Of a stretch of DNA of 64,000 bases, positions 19,074 through 27,542 are shown one piece after another. Position 1 is the stretch's first letter; each line of letters starts with the position of its first letter. Made by a program: the position numbers and the translations under genes. A model generated the notes under the pieces. It was given only the letters and a program-made list of their open reading frames with translations, was not told where the DNA came from and made no database searches. The DNA is from an uncultured Clostridia bacterium (GTDB lineage Bacteria > Bacillota > Clostridia > Oscillospirales > Ruminococcaceae), in NCBI GenBank assembly GCA_944385925.1, contig CALWZE010000041.1, positions 33,213-97,212 on the forward strand, in the 5' to 3' direction.

Positions 19074-19093
19074 CCGACCGACCGGTCGGTCGG
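19074..19093. promoter_or_regulatory. 20-bp perfect palindrome, TetR operator
   Basis: CCGACCGACC followed immediately by its reverse complement. The GACCGACCGGTCGGTC core is a classic TetR-family half-site arrangement. It lies about 8 bases downstream of the predicted start of the RND-tetR transcript and 79 bases upstream of the RND start codon, a position suited to repression. Confidence 0.85.
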
Positions 19094-19107
19094 CTCAAAA
19101 CAGATTG

Positions 19108-19136
19108 ATTATAGCACACTGTCGAGTACGGAACAA
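19108..19136 (-). promoter_or_regulatory. Promoter of the RND-tetR operon
   Basis: On the minus strand TTGTTC (19136-19131) and TATAAT (19113-19108) are 17 bases apart, with TG one base before the -10 box (extended -10). The start site would be near 19101, directly before the palindromic operator. Confidence 0.8.
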
Positions 19137-19140
19137 TGAA

Positions 19141-19446
19141 TTTTTTGTTAAGGTTTTCCTGTTCGCTATAACAGAACCGGCAACTTGTTTTCACGCACAA
19201 TATGCGCTGGATTTGAACCGGGAATACGGCTTTCCGAAATCCCCCCCTTGCCGAAAGCGGATTCCTTTTTCCATTCGAACCCGACGTTTTGCCGAATATC
19301 CCCGGGTCAATTTTTTTGCCGCGGCGCTACCCGGTTCAGCGGAGACCCCCATCCCCTTCCATCCATTTTCTCCTTTTGCACAGCCTGAAAATTTTTGATT
19401 ACCTTTTGTTTGTCGCGCAGCCAGTCCGGCAATTTTATACCGGCAG
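19141..19446. other. Gene-free interval
   Basis: Roughly 300 bases between the RND promoter and the terminator of the Na/Pi cotransporter gene. No coding or RNA feature is evident. Confidence 0.5.
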
Positions 19447-19490
19447 CAAAAACCGGAAAAGGCGTGCCAAAAGCAATTGCCCTTTCCGGT
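19447..19490 (-). terminator. Terminator of the Na/Pi cotransporter gene
   Basis: On the minus strand CCGGAAAGGGC pairs with GCCTTTTCCGG (one mismatch) around a 15-base loop, followed by TTTTTG. It lies about 70 bases after the cotransporter stop. Confidence 0.7.
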
Positions 19491-19556
19491 TTAATAATTC
19501 AGTCTTTTCTTTAATCAACCCATCAAATGCCTAAAGCTCTCAGGCTTTCCGGCAGC

Positions 19557-21338
19557 TCAGGCCGTCGGCTGCTCGGAATCATCCAGGCGGTATTCGCTGC
19601 GGTACTCTTCGTATCTGCGCTCAAACGGTGTTTCATGGCCGCTCTTGATCTCGCTGAGGTAGCCGTGAATATCCATTGCAAGCGCATTGCTGTCCGTTTT
19701 GATAATGCTCGCGGCGAGGTTGGAGCAGTGGTCCGAAATTCGCTCATAGTTGGTCAGCAGATTGGACAGGATAAAGCCCAGCTCGATCGTGCATTCGCCG
19801 CGCTGAAGCCGTTCAACGTGACGCGCAAGGATCTGTTCCTTGAGATTATCGACAACCTGCTCAAGCGGTTCAACCCGCGCGGCAATTTCAGGATCATCCA
19901 TCGAAAAAGCGCGTACGGTCAGCGCGACAATGTCCCGAATTGCACGCTCAATGACCAGAAGCTCGCCGGTTGCGGTTGCGGAAAAGTGGATTTTTTTCGT
20001 ATGCAGTTCATTCGCAGCGTCCAGTATGGCTTCGCTGTGATCGCCGATCCTCTCAAGGTCACCGATTGCCCTGAGCAGCTGCGATACCTTTTTGCGGTCA
20101 TGGTCCGAAAGATCGCCGCGCACCTTAACAAGGAAGGAACCCAGCTTGTCCTCATAGCGGTCGACACTTTGCTCATTTTCAAAAATCATCTGCGCCTTTT
20201 CTTCATCGTAAAGATAAACGCAGTCGATGGCGGCGCTGACCGATTCTTCCACCAGTCTCGCCATTTTTTCTGTCGCACGGTCGCATTCCGCGATCGCCAT
20301 GGACGGTGTATTCAGCAGTCGGGTGTCGATCAGGTCGAAATCGCCTTTTTCACGCCCGCCTTTTCCGTCTTTCACGCTGTATTCCGCCGCTTTGACCAGC
20401 CAGTTGCGGAACGGCAGCAGCATCATGGTAGCCAGAACGTTAAAGATGCTGTGGACCGCGGCAATGCCGAGCGGGGTGATCGGCTGATTCAAAAAGGAAA
20501 TAGGCGCGATCATATTAATTCCGTACAGCAGGGAAAGCATAACCACTGTGCCGATCACGTTAAAGTAAATATGAACGACTGCAACCCGTTTGGCGTTTTT
20601 GTTCGCGCCGATCGAAGAGATCACAGCGGTAACGCAGGTTCCGATGTTCTGACCCATGATAATCGGAATCGCCATGCCGCAGGTAATGCCGCCGGTCAGC
20701 GACAGCGCCTGCAAAATACCGACCGAAGCCGCCGAACTTTGGATAATCGCGGTTACTAATGCGCCGGTAAGCACGCCAAGCAGCGGGTTGCGGAACATCA
20801 TAAGAATGTTGGCAAATTCCGGCATGTCTGCAAGCGGGCTGACCGCGTTTTTCATCAGTTCCATGCCGTACATCAAAACCGAAAAGCCGATCAGGATACT
20901 GCCGATGTCTTTTTTCCGGTTTTTCTTGGACATCATGATCATTCCGACGCCGACTAACGCCAACAGCGGAGAAAAGGCGCTCGGGCTGAGCAGCCGCAGG
21001 AAGAAATTGTTGCTCTCGATACCTGCAAGACTGAGCACCCATGCTGTCAGGGTCGTTCCGATATTGGAACCCATGATGATGCCAACCGTCTGAGACAGTT
21101 CCAGAATGCCTGAATTGACCAGGCCGATCAGCATAACGGTCATTGCCGACGAGCTCTGAATCGCAATTGTGATTCCGGCGCCCAGCAGCAGTGCCTTGAA
21201 GACATTGGATGTCATCCGGCGCAGGGTCTTTTCCAGCTTTCCTCCCGCCATTCGTTCAAGGCCTGCCGACATGACATGCATTCCGTATAGAAAGAACGCC
21301 AGTCCGCCCGCTATGGTAAACACAGAAAAAATATCCAT
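19557..21338 (-). CDS. Na/Pi cotransporter family protein with PhoU domain
   Basis: Sodium-coupled phosphate transporter of the NptA/PNaS type. The two signature repeats are visible as IAIQSSSAMTVM (about residue 60) and AIIQSSAASVG (about residue 205), each in a membrane half. The C-terminal 230 residues form a PhoU-like helical domain that may gate or regulate transport. The ATG at 21338 has GAGGG 7 bases upstream; a GTG lies one codon earlier. The AI-2E-type permease gene ends about 70 bases upstream on the same strand. Confidence 0.92.
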   Translation of the reverse strand: MDIFSVFTIAGGLAFFLYGMHVMSAGLERMAGGKLEKTLRRMTSNVFKALLLGAGITIAIQSSSAMTVMLIGLVNSGILELSQTVGIIMGSNIGTTLTAWVLSLAGIESNNFFLRLLSPSAFSPLLALVGVGMIMMSKKNRKKDIGSILIGFSVLMYGMELMKNAVSPLADMPEFANILMMFRNPLLGVLTGALVTAIIQSSAASVGILQALSLTGGITCGMAIPIIMGQNIGTCVTAVISSIGANKNAKRVAVVHIYFNVIGTVVMLSLLYGINMIAPISFLNQPITPLGIAAVHSIFNVLATMMLLPFRNWLVKAAEYSVKDGKGGREKGDFDLIDTRLLNTPSMAIAECDRATEKMARLVEESVSAAIDCVYLYDEEKAQMIFENEQSVDRYEDKLGSFLVKVRGDLSDHDRKKVSQLLRAIGDLERIGDHSEAILDAANELHTKKIHFSATATGELLVIERAIRDIVALTVRAFSMDDPEIAARVEPLEQVVDNLKEQILARHVERLQRGECTIELGFILSNLLTNYERISDHCSNLAASIIKTDSNALAMDIHGYLSEIKSGHETPFERRYEEYRSEYRLDDSEQPTA

Positions 21339-21411
21339 CACTATTCCCTCGCTGATTCCCGGTTTCCCTCTTTATCTGTTGCCCTCTGTTCAATTCGCGC
21401 TGCCGCGAGCG

Positions 21412-22536
21412 CTATTGCTTTTGTACCTTCTCTTTTCCTTCTTCCGCGGGAGACCCACCCGGCTTTCGGAAAAGATGGATGGCACCGGTTTCATTTAAGC
21501 TGTTTATAATTGCAAGCGAGATCGGCAGCCCGAACAAACCAACAACCCCAAACAGGGCAGTACCGACAAACATCGCAATCAGCGTAACAATTGGATGCAG
21601 CCCAACATGCTGGCCTATGATTTTCGGCTCGATCACATTGCGAATCACTGTGATAACTATATACAGGATGAGTAATCCGACGCCCATCCGAATGTCGCCG
21701 TTAATAAAGTTGATGATCAGCCAGGGTATCATGATCCCGCCCGTGCCCAGCACAGGCAGAATATCGAAAATCGCAATAAGGAGCGCAATAAGGATGGCAT
21801 TTTTTACGCCCAGAACCGACAGCCCGATAGACAGTTCGCCGAAAGTGATCAACATGATCAGGCTGTAGGATTTGATGTATTTAAAAAGAATTTCAACGAT
21901 ATAAATCCGAATCTGGTGAACCAGCTCCCGATTCTTTTCGCTGAGCTGCGCGAGCAGAAATCCGGTCACCCGCTCGTAGTCCGCAGACAGAAAAAAGGTC
22001 GAGATTATGGTCATCAGCACCGATATAAGCAACACCGGCAAACCGGTTGCCGCAACCGTAATCCCGCCTACAACCGAAAAGGAAAAGCTGGTAATAATAT
22101 TGCCAAGAGACCTGACAATATTGTTTAAAGCTGTATCGATCGCTGCGATTATTTCAGGATCAAGCTGCCCGACCGTTTCCCGAATCCAGTCGTTAAGTTT
22201 GAGCAGCGCCGGCGCAATGCTGTTGGTATATGCGCTTGGCAAACCCGAAAACAGGTTTTTCAGGAACATGAATATCTCTGCGCCCGCAAACCCAATCAGC
22301 GCCCCAACCGTCAGGAAAAACAGGGTGACCGATAATGCTGAGGCCAGTTTGGGCCCCATTCGGCATTTATTTACAAGAAACCGAATGGGTGAACGAAGCA
22401 TAAATGCAATTACAAACGCGATTACGAACGGCGTTACCAGCGGAAGCAGGTACTTAACAAGGACGTAAACCAGGGCCAGCACCAACAGCCAATAGGTCAA
22501 ATTAATAATGAATCGTCGGCGTTTTTCTGTTTTCAT
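21412..22536 (-). CDS. AI-2E family transporter (YtvI/PerM-like)
   Basis: A 374-residue polytopic membrane protein of the AI-2E/PerM family. Hydrophobic segments pair at the N-terminus (WLLVLALVYVLVKYLLPLV, VIAFVIAFML) and cluster at the C-terminus. The family hallmarks FDILPVLGTGGIMIPW and EPKIIGQHVGLHP are present. Firmicute relatives include YtvI, linked to sporulation; others act as antiporters. I place the start at the ATG 22536 with AAAGGA 8 bases upstream; the frame extends upstream without another good site. Confidence 0.88.
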   Translation of the reverse strand: MKTEKRRRFIINLTYWLLVLALVYVLVKYLLPLVTPFVIAFVIAFMLRSPIRFLVNKCRMGPKLASALSVTLFFLTVGALIGFAGAEIFMFLKNLFSGLPSAYTNSIAPALLKLNDWIRETVGQLDPEIIAAIDTALNNIVRSLGNIITSFSFSVVGGITVAATGLPVLLISVLMTIISTFFLSADYERVTGFLLAQLSEKNRELVHQIRIYIVEILFKYIKSYSLIMLITFGELSIGLSVLGVKNAILIALLIAIFDILPVLGTGGIMIPWLIINFINGDIRMGVGLLILYIVITVIRNVIEPKIIGQHVGLHPIVTLIAMFVGTALFGVVGLFGLPISLAIINSLNETGAIHLFRKPGGSPAEEGKEKVQKQ

Positions 22537-22568
22537 AAAGAGAGTCCTTTCACCCGGAATACGCCATA

Positions 22569-22627
22569 CAGGGAAGTCCCCGATTGCAGGCGACACACAC
22601 AAACGCCCGCAGTTCAGGGACTTCCTG
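22569..22627 (-). other. Long intercistronic stem-loop
   Basis: CAGGGAAGTCCC and GGGACTTCCTG pair with one bulged base, and an inner helix (TGCAGGCG with CGCCCGCA) stacks on it around an ACACACACAAA loop. It lies between the stop of the PHP-like gene and the start of the AI-2E-type gene. There is no T-run, so it is not a standard terminator; it may be an mRNA processing or stability element. Confidence 0.6.
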
Positions 22628-22647
22628 AAAAACTATCCCGGCTCTGC

Positions 22648-25458
22648 TCAGACGATGTAAATTGTTTCGATTGTCTGGGTAGTGTCGGAAGCGGTGATCA
22701 GCACTGTGACCTTGTCGGCCATCAAATCGCTGTTGTACTCATGATACGCGATATCGGTATACTTTCCATCCGTCTTTACGTTCAGCATGTTGGTCGTAAA
22801 GTGATCTGCCTCGATGTAGTATGTACCGTTCGGCGCCTGTTTAACCTCTCCCCCAAACATATAATTGAGCTCTTCAAGCATGGTCGTGTTTTTGAGCGAG
22901 GTTTGTTTTGCAACCCAAATCGGGTTGGACAAGCCGATGCCGATATCATCGCCGCGGTTATTGCTCTCACTGTGCACCTCGACACGGTAGAAGCAATTGG
23001 GTTTCAATTCAACGTCTATCTCACCGGTATGGCTGTAAACGCCCTTGCCGGTGAAGTCCTCACTGAAGACAATTTCCGGCTCCAGATCCTCCATCAATCC
23101 GGTGATCTCATAGCAATACAGCGTGACATTGGTCAGCGGGGTATCATCCGACACATAGAAGCGTGCCTTGGCCATGGTGCCGCTTTCCTGCGCAAGGCTG
23201 ATCTCGCTGCCCATGACGTGTCCGCCAAGAGTGAAACGCACCTCCGGTCCGTTAGTCGCGATAAACTCGCCCGAACGCAGCAGTTCAACGCAGTTTTCCT
23301 CGGTCAGAGAGCTCAAATGGCCCTTGATGTACTGAAGGCCGACGTCCTGTGAAGTGTATGCGTTGCTGGACATGACCACATATACGCGCTGACGTCCCTG
23401 GACGTTGTAGTTGTTCCAGATGTTGTATTCGATCTGGCACTCGGTATTTGTAGAGAGCATCTCTGCAGACAAATACTCAATCGCCGTGATGCCGTAGACC
23501 GACTTCGCCATGCTCAGATTGCCTTCCAGTTCGCCGTCCTTGAAGAAGTGCGGCAAAATTACCAGGCCGCCGGCGTCGGTTACCTCATAAATCGCGTCCT
23601 GATAGGTCCACTGGCCGGTATCGTTGTGTTTGGTCGTATAGGGCGAAACCACGCCGTAACCGGAAGAGGGCGCAACCGTAGCGCCATAGATCAGCATGTG
23701 CCGGGATGCACGGCCGGTTTCAATCGCCGGAATCTGCAAAAACGCGTTTGTGGAGCCAGTCAGGCTGTCAACCTTGGACTGATCTACCCTTTCAGCAATA
23801 TACTCTTCGCCGCGCTTGGTGATCTCCGCGAGAATCTCATCCGACGTCAGGGTATCGCTGTCCTCTTCTTCTTCATCAGTCATCATAACCGGCAGGCTGA
23901 AAGATCCGCGCAGAGAAGCACCCTCCGCCGGCGTACCGCTTCCGCTGGTATCTGTGCCACCGCCTTCTGGAGTAGTTCCGCCGGTCGACGTGTCGCCGCC
24001 CTCGGTTGTTCCGCCGCCGGTCGTATCTCCGCCATTTTCCGCTGCGGCAGCCTCTTCCTCAGCCTTCCGCCGCGCCTCCTCTTTTTCAGCCTTTTTGCGC
24101 TCAGCGTCTTCTACCAGCCATTCTTCGTAATCCTTCTGCGCCTCTTCCTCCTCGGACTCGCGGGTTTCCTGCGAGAAGATGAAGCTCATGCCATGATCAT
24201 AGGCGTTGGTAATGTTGCCCTCCATGGTCCCTTCCCGCTTGAAGACGCTCTCCTCGGTATGGGTATGGATATCACCGGCATAGTATCCGTCACCAGCCAC
24301 GTTGACATAATCTGATTTACCCAGAAGAAGGGTATTGCCGCTCTCATCCGTGCCATAGGCAATGATCTGCACCCGTCCGGCTTCGGTCAGAATAACCGGA
24401 ACTTCGGCAGTGACCGAACCGCCGGCTGCGATTTCGGGGATCTCATAGGTCTCCCCTTCGGTAAATACACAGCTTGCAGAAGTAAACTTCACCTGAACAT
24501 TGGTCAGGCTGGAGCCGCTGACATTTTCAATTGTTACCGGAATTGTTGTCTTGGCGCCGACGCAGAGCAGATCCAGCTCGCTGAGGCTTGCAGAACCGTT
24601 GAGGCTCTTGGCATTGACCTTCGCGGAACCGGAAGCATTGCTCCAGCTAATATCGGTTGCCGGCGCATCAATATAAACATCGCAGTCCGAAAAACTGACA
24701 TTGTTCATGCTGCAGCTGTCCGCGCCGCCGGCAAGCACAACGGTGCCGCCGGTAAAGTTGACCGAGCCCGAACCGCCGTAATTGACAAGCGGCAGGATCG
24801 CGTAGCCGCCCAGATCCTCCTGCACGTCGACCGTGAAACTTGAGGCAAGATTCAGGGTGTCTCCCGCACGCAGAGAGGGGTGCTTCAAATACTGAAGCAG
24901 CGTATCGTTGTCGGCTACCTCGTATGTATGATATTTAACCGGCAGGATGTCCAGATAGCCCGTATAAACCAGCCCAAACAGGCCGCCGAAAACAAGCACA
25001 ACCGCCGCGGCAATAGAAACAATCAGAGTGATCTTTTTCCGCTTTGCAGGATCTTTCGGCTTGTCCTGCTTTGACGCTTTGCGGGGCTCTTTGGCGCCTG
25101 CTTTCTCTTTTCCGGCTTTTTTCGGCGCTGCTTTTCGCTTAACAGGCGCAGCTGCGGGAGAAGCCTTTTCGCCTGCCTGCTGTTTTTGAGAATTATCCGG
25201 CTGCACAACCGCGGCTGTAATACGGTCGAGCATCGGCTTTGCCGCTGCCTGTGCGGCGGCATATCTGCGCCGGTATTCCTGCTTTTGCTCCGCCGTCATG
25301 CTCTCAAACTGCTGTTTGGTCACCTGCGGCACACCGTATTTTTTCATGCACTGCGCAATAGCCTGCTTGCGAAGCATCTCCGCCTGTTCCGGCGTGATGG
25401 GTCTTGGAGCCGCGCCTGCATGTTGTTCGCTTTTCGAAGATTGGTTCAGCTCGCTCAT
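22648..25458 (-). CDS. Membrane-anchored PHP-like domain protein with interrupted core
   Basis: A 936-residue protein. A charged Ala/Lys/Pro-rich cytoplasmic region (1-140) is followed by one membrane helix (ITLIVSIAAAVVLVFGGLFG), an extracellular beta-rich region and a CARDB-like segment (about 320-385). A PHP-type metal-binding start then appears, GYYAGDIHTHTEES and NAYDHGMSFI. An insertion of about 130 residues, acidic/basic helix then Gly-Thr-rich linker, splits this from the rest (ILPHFFKDGE, AIEYLSAE, FIATNGPEVRF). PHP domains usually act as phosphoesterases; activity here is inferred only. I chose the ATG at 25458 because AAAGGAG lies 9 bases upstream. The extracellular target is unknown. 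Confidence 0.7.
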   Translation of the reverse strand: MSELNQSSKSEQHAGAAPRPITPEQAEMLRKQAIAQCMKKYGVPQVTKQQFESMTAEQKQEYRRRYAAAQAAAKPMLDRITAAVVQPDNSQKQQAGEKASPAAAPVKRKAAPKKAGKEKAGAKEPRKASKQDKPKDPAKRKKITLIVSIAAAVVLVFGGLFGLVYTGYLDILPVKYHTYEVADNDTLLQYLKHPSLRAGDTLNLASSFTVDVQEDLGGYAILPLVNYGGSGSVNFTGGTVVLAGGADSCSMNNVSFSDCDVYIDAPATDISWSNASGSAKVNAKSLNGSASLSELDLLCVGAKTTIPVTIENVSGSSLTNVQVKFTSASCVFTEGETYEIPEIAAGGSVTAEVPVILTEAGRVQIIAYGTDESGNTLLLGKSDYVNVAGDGYYAGDIHTHTEESVFKREGTMEGNITNAYDHGMSFIFSQETRESEEEEAQKDYEEWLVEDAERKKAEKEEARRKAEEEAAAAENGGDTTGGGTTEGGDTSTGGTTPEGGGTDTSGSGTPAEGASLRGSFSLPVMMTDEEEEDSDTLTSDEILAEITKRGEEYIAERVDQSKVDSLTGSTNAFLQIPAIETGRASRHMLIYGATVAPSSGYGVVSPYTTKHNDTGQWTYQDAIYEVTDAGGLVILPHFFKDGELEGNLSMAKSVYGITAIEYLSAEMLSTNTECQIEYNIWNNYNVQGRQRVYVVMSSNAYTSQDVGLQYIKGHLSSLTEENCVELLRSGEFIATNGPEVRFTLGGHVMGSEISLAQESGTMAKARFYVSDDTPLTNVTLYCYEITGLMEDLEPEIVFSEDFTGKGVYSHTGEIDVELKPNCFYRVEVHSESNNRGDDIGIGLSNPIWVAKQTSLKNTTMLEELNYMFGGEVKQAPNGTYYIEADHFTTNMLNVKTDGKYTDIAYHEYNSDLMADKVTVLITASDTTQTIETIYIV

Positions 25459-25492
25459 TTGCGATAACTCCTTTACACACTGATACAGATAT

Positions 25493-25521
25493 ATAATACT
25501 CAAAATGAACTGCAAAATCAA
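25493..25521 (-). promoter_or_regulatory. Probable promoter of the PHP-like gene
   Basis: On the minus strand TTGATT (25521-25516) and TATTAT (25498-25493) are 17 bases apart, placing the start site near 25486 and giving a leader of about 28 bases. Confidence 0.5.
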
Positions 25522-25624
25522 CCTTTTGCACCTTACTTCAACAGGGCCCGGCAGGATTTTCAGCGAGATTTCACAATCTTCCGGTTATTTCCTTTTGAGC
25601 AAACGTCCTTTGCAGGCGCGTAGC

Positions 25625-25647
25625 AGCGGCGAACAAAGCCGCTTTTT
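25625..25647 (+). terminator. Orphan terminator-like hairpin
   Basis: AGCGGC and GCCGCT form a 6-bp stem around GAACAAA and run into TTTTT on the plus strand. No plus-strand gene precedes it. It could end a short untranslated RNA or be chance. The surrounding interval 25522-25877 holds no gene I recognise. Confidence 0.35.
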
Positions 25648-25877
25648 GTTCGTCTCTTTTGGCAAAGATGGCATTTTCACCTTTTAAAATCGCCCGCCAT
25701 ATAAACCAGTCCGCAGGCGGCAGCGCTATCCGCACAACCTATAACCCGTCAAGGGTATGCATCCAACTTTTTCCTTTGAGGTGTTATTTTGCTCAAGCCG
25801 ATTTTCAATACCCTGGAAAATTTTTGCGGGATACTTTTGCAAGCACGGTCTGCATTTATATTTGAATATTTGAAACA

Positions 25878-25914
25878 CAAAAAGAAGCGCCATGAAAGGA
25901 CATTCACGGCGCTT
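25878..25914 (-). terminator. Terminator of the spoVA genes
   Basis: A 12-bp stem with one wobble (AAGCGCCGTGAA and TTCATGGCGCTT) around a 6-base loop, followed by CTTTTTG on the minus strand. It begins about 12 bases after the spoVAD stop, so the operon ends here. Confidence 0.85.
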
Positions 25915-25926
25915 TCTGTGATTTGT

Positions 25927-26952
25927 TTATTTCCGGCTGTTTTTCGGCGCGGCAAGCACGACAAGATGTGCAACACCCGGTATTGACTCTCCCTGCTGAA
26001 ATGAGGTTGGACTCATCAGCGCGCCGGTTGCCATAAAGAGGATGCGCGTCAGTCTGCCCCGCTCAAGTTCCGGCAGCAGATAGCCGCACAATACGCTTGC
26101 CGAACAACCGCAGCCGGACCCGCCCGCTTTGACCTTCTGCTTTTCCGGATCAAAAATCATCTTTCCGCAGTCCAGATGATTCGGAATCTCATACCCTTCC
26201 ATGACGCAAAGCCTGCTAAGGATCTCCGATCCCACCTCTCCGAGGTCGCCGGTCACAACCGCGGAATAGTCGGACGCACAGGTGCCTGTATCCGAAAAAA
26301 ACTGAACCAGTGTATCTGCCGCGGCGGGCGCCATCGCGCTGCCCATATTGTTGATGTCGCAGACTCCAAGGTCCCGGATACGGCCGAAGCAGATACGCTC
26401 AACAGAAACCTTATCGTCCTGATGGGGGCCGACGAAGCAGCATCCGGATCCGGTAACCGTCCACTGAGACGCCGGCGCGCGGACGCCGCCATATTCCAGC
26501 GGAAAACGGAACTGACGCTCGGCCGTGCAGAAATGGCTGGAGGTCTGCGCGCTTGCCACACAGGCAAACTGCGCGTCCACAAAAGCAGACGCGAGCGCAA
26601 GCGACTCGGCCATGGTGGAACATGCGCCGTACAGCCCCGCAAAGGGAATCCCATTTTCTCTGCTGCTGTATCCGGAGGCAATACACTGGTTCAGCAGATC
26701 TCCCGCAAAAGAAATATCGATCCGGTCGTTTTCCAGTCCGGCTTTTTGTCTTGCCAGAGAAAAGGTGCGGCGCTGCAACTCGCTTTCCGCTTTTTCCCAG
26801 GTATCCATTCCAAAGGTCGTGTCCGGATCGTAATTTTCAAAAAAACGGCCCAAAGGGCCCATATGCTCTTTTTTTCCAACATAGGCCGCATACCCCAGGA
26901 TAGACGGGCGGCTCGCAAGTTCTATGGTCGATCTGCCGACTCTTTTGTTCAT
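25927..26952 (-). CDS. spoVAD: Stage V sporulation protein AD
   Basis: Component of the SpoVA channel that moves dipicolinic acid into the developing spore and releases it at germination; SpoVAD is the thiolase-fold subunit that binds dipicolinate. The 341-residue protein has the expected conserved stretches: SILGYAAYVGKKE near the N-terminus, GLYGACSTMAESLAL, GDLGEVGSEIL and GGSGCGCSASV. I chose the ATG at 26952, which has GGAGG 9 bases upstream; the frame extends 6 codons further without support. It follows spoVAC directly and is followed by a terminator rather than spoVAE. Confidence 0.95.
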   Translation of the reverse strand: MNKRVGRSTIELASRPSILGYAAYVGKKEHMGPLGRFFENYDPDTTFGMDTWEKAESELQRRTFSLARQKAGLENDRIDISFAGDLLNQCIASGYSSRENGIPFAGLYGACSTMAESLALASAFVDAQFACVASAQTSSHFCTAERQFRFPLEYGGVRAPASQWTVTGSGCCFVGPHQDDKVSVERICFGRIRDLGVCDINNMGSAMAPAAADTLVQFFSDTGTCASDYSAVVTGDLGEVGSEILSRLCVMEGYEIPNHLDCGKMIFDPEKQKVKAGGSGCGCSASVLCGYLLPELERGRLTRILFMATGALMSPTSFQQGESIPGVAHLVVLAAPKNSRK

Positions 26953-26966
26953 ACCGGTTCGCCTCC

Positions 26967-27407
26967 TCAAAGAAACAGCAGCCAGATAAGCCCGGCGACA
27001 ACCGATGCGGCAACTCCATAAACCAGCACCGGACCGGCGATGATGAACATTTTCGCACCGGTTCCCAAAACATATCCCTCTGATTTGAATTCAAGCGCCG
27101 GGGAAACGACCGCATTGGCAAAGCCTGTGATCGGCACAAGGGTACCCGCTCCGGCAAAAGAAGAAATCCGGTCATACACCCCAAAACCGGTCAGCAGTGC
27201 AGACAGCGCAATCAGGGTCGCCGAGGTCAGCAGCGCGGCCGTATCCTTGTCGACCCCCTGTATTCCGCTATACAGGCCCAGAAAAACCTGTCCGATCATG
27301 CAGATCATTCCGCCAACCGTAAATGCGCACAGACAATCGACGCCGGTTTTGCTTTTCGGCATCTGTGCTCTGTAAATTTTTTTATACTGTTCCGCAGTGG
27401 GTTTCAT
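26967..27407 (-). CDS. spoVAC: Stage V sporulation protein AC
   Basis: A 146-residue membrane subunit of the SpoVA dipicolinic acid channel. Four hydrophobic segments are visible, and CAFTVGGMICMIGQ, ALLTGFGVYDRI and GAGTLVPITGFANAVVSPALEFKSEG in pieces are the family's conserved core. SpoVAC of Bacillus acts as a mechanosensitive channel during germination. GGAG precedes the ATG. It is the first gene of a two-gene operon with spoVAD, expressed presumably in the forespore. Confidence 0.95.
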   Translation of the reverse strand: MKPTAEQYKKIYRAQMPKSKTGVDCLCAFTVGGMICMIGQVFLGLYSGIQGVDKDTAALLTSATLIALSALLTGFGVYDRISSFAGAGTLVPITGFANAVVSPALEFKSEGYVLGTGAKMFIIAGPVLVYGVAASVVAGLIWLLFL

Positions 27408-27421
27408 GCTTTCACTCCGTT

Positions 27422-27449
27422 TAACATATAGACTATATCTTCATTATCC
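27422..27449 (-). promoter_or_regulatory. Possible forespore (sigma-G-type) promoter of spoVAC-spoVAD
   Basis: On the minus strand GGATA (27449-27445) and TATGTTA (27428-27422) are 16 bases apart. They loosely resemble the GHATR and CATNNTA elements used by sigma-F/G. The match is partial and rests on the gene context. Confidence 0.3.
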
Positions 27450-27482
27450 GCCGATAACGAACGGATTATACGGCGGCTGCGA

Positions 27483-27511
27483 TTGAAAGACACAAGCCGG
27501 TTCGGTATAAT
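27483..27511 (+). promoter_or_regulatory. Promoter of the WYL regulator gene
   Basis: TTGAAA (27483-27488) and TATAAT (27506-27511) are exactly 17 bases apart. This promoter lies inside the longest possible reading frame and so supports the downstream ATG at 27543 as the true start. Confidence 0.8.
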
Positions 27512-27542
27512 AAAAAACAAAATCGGGTTGGAGGCGGATTTG

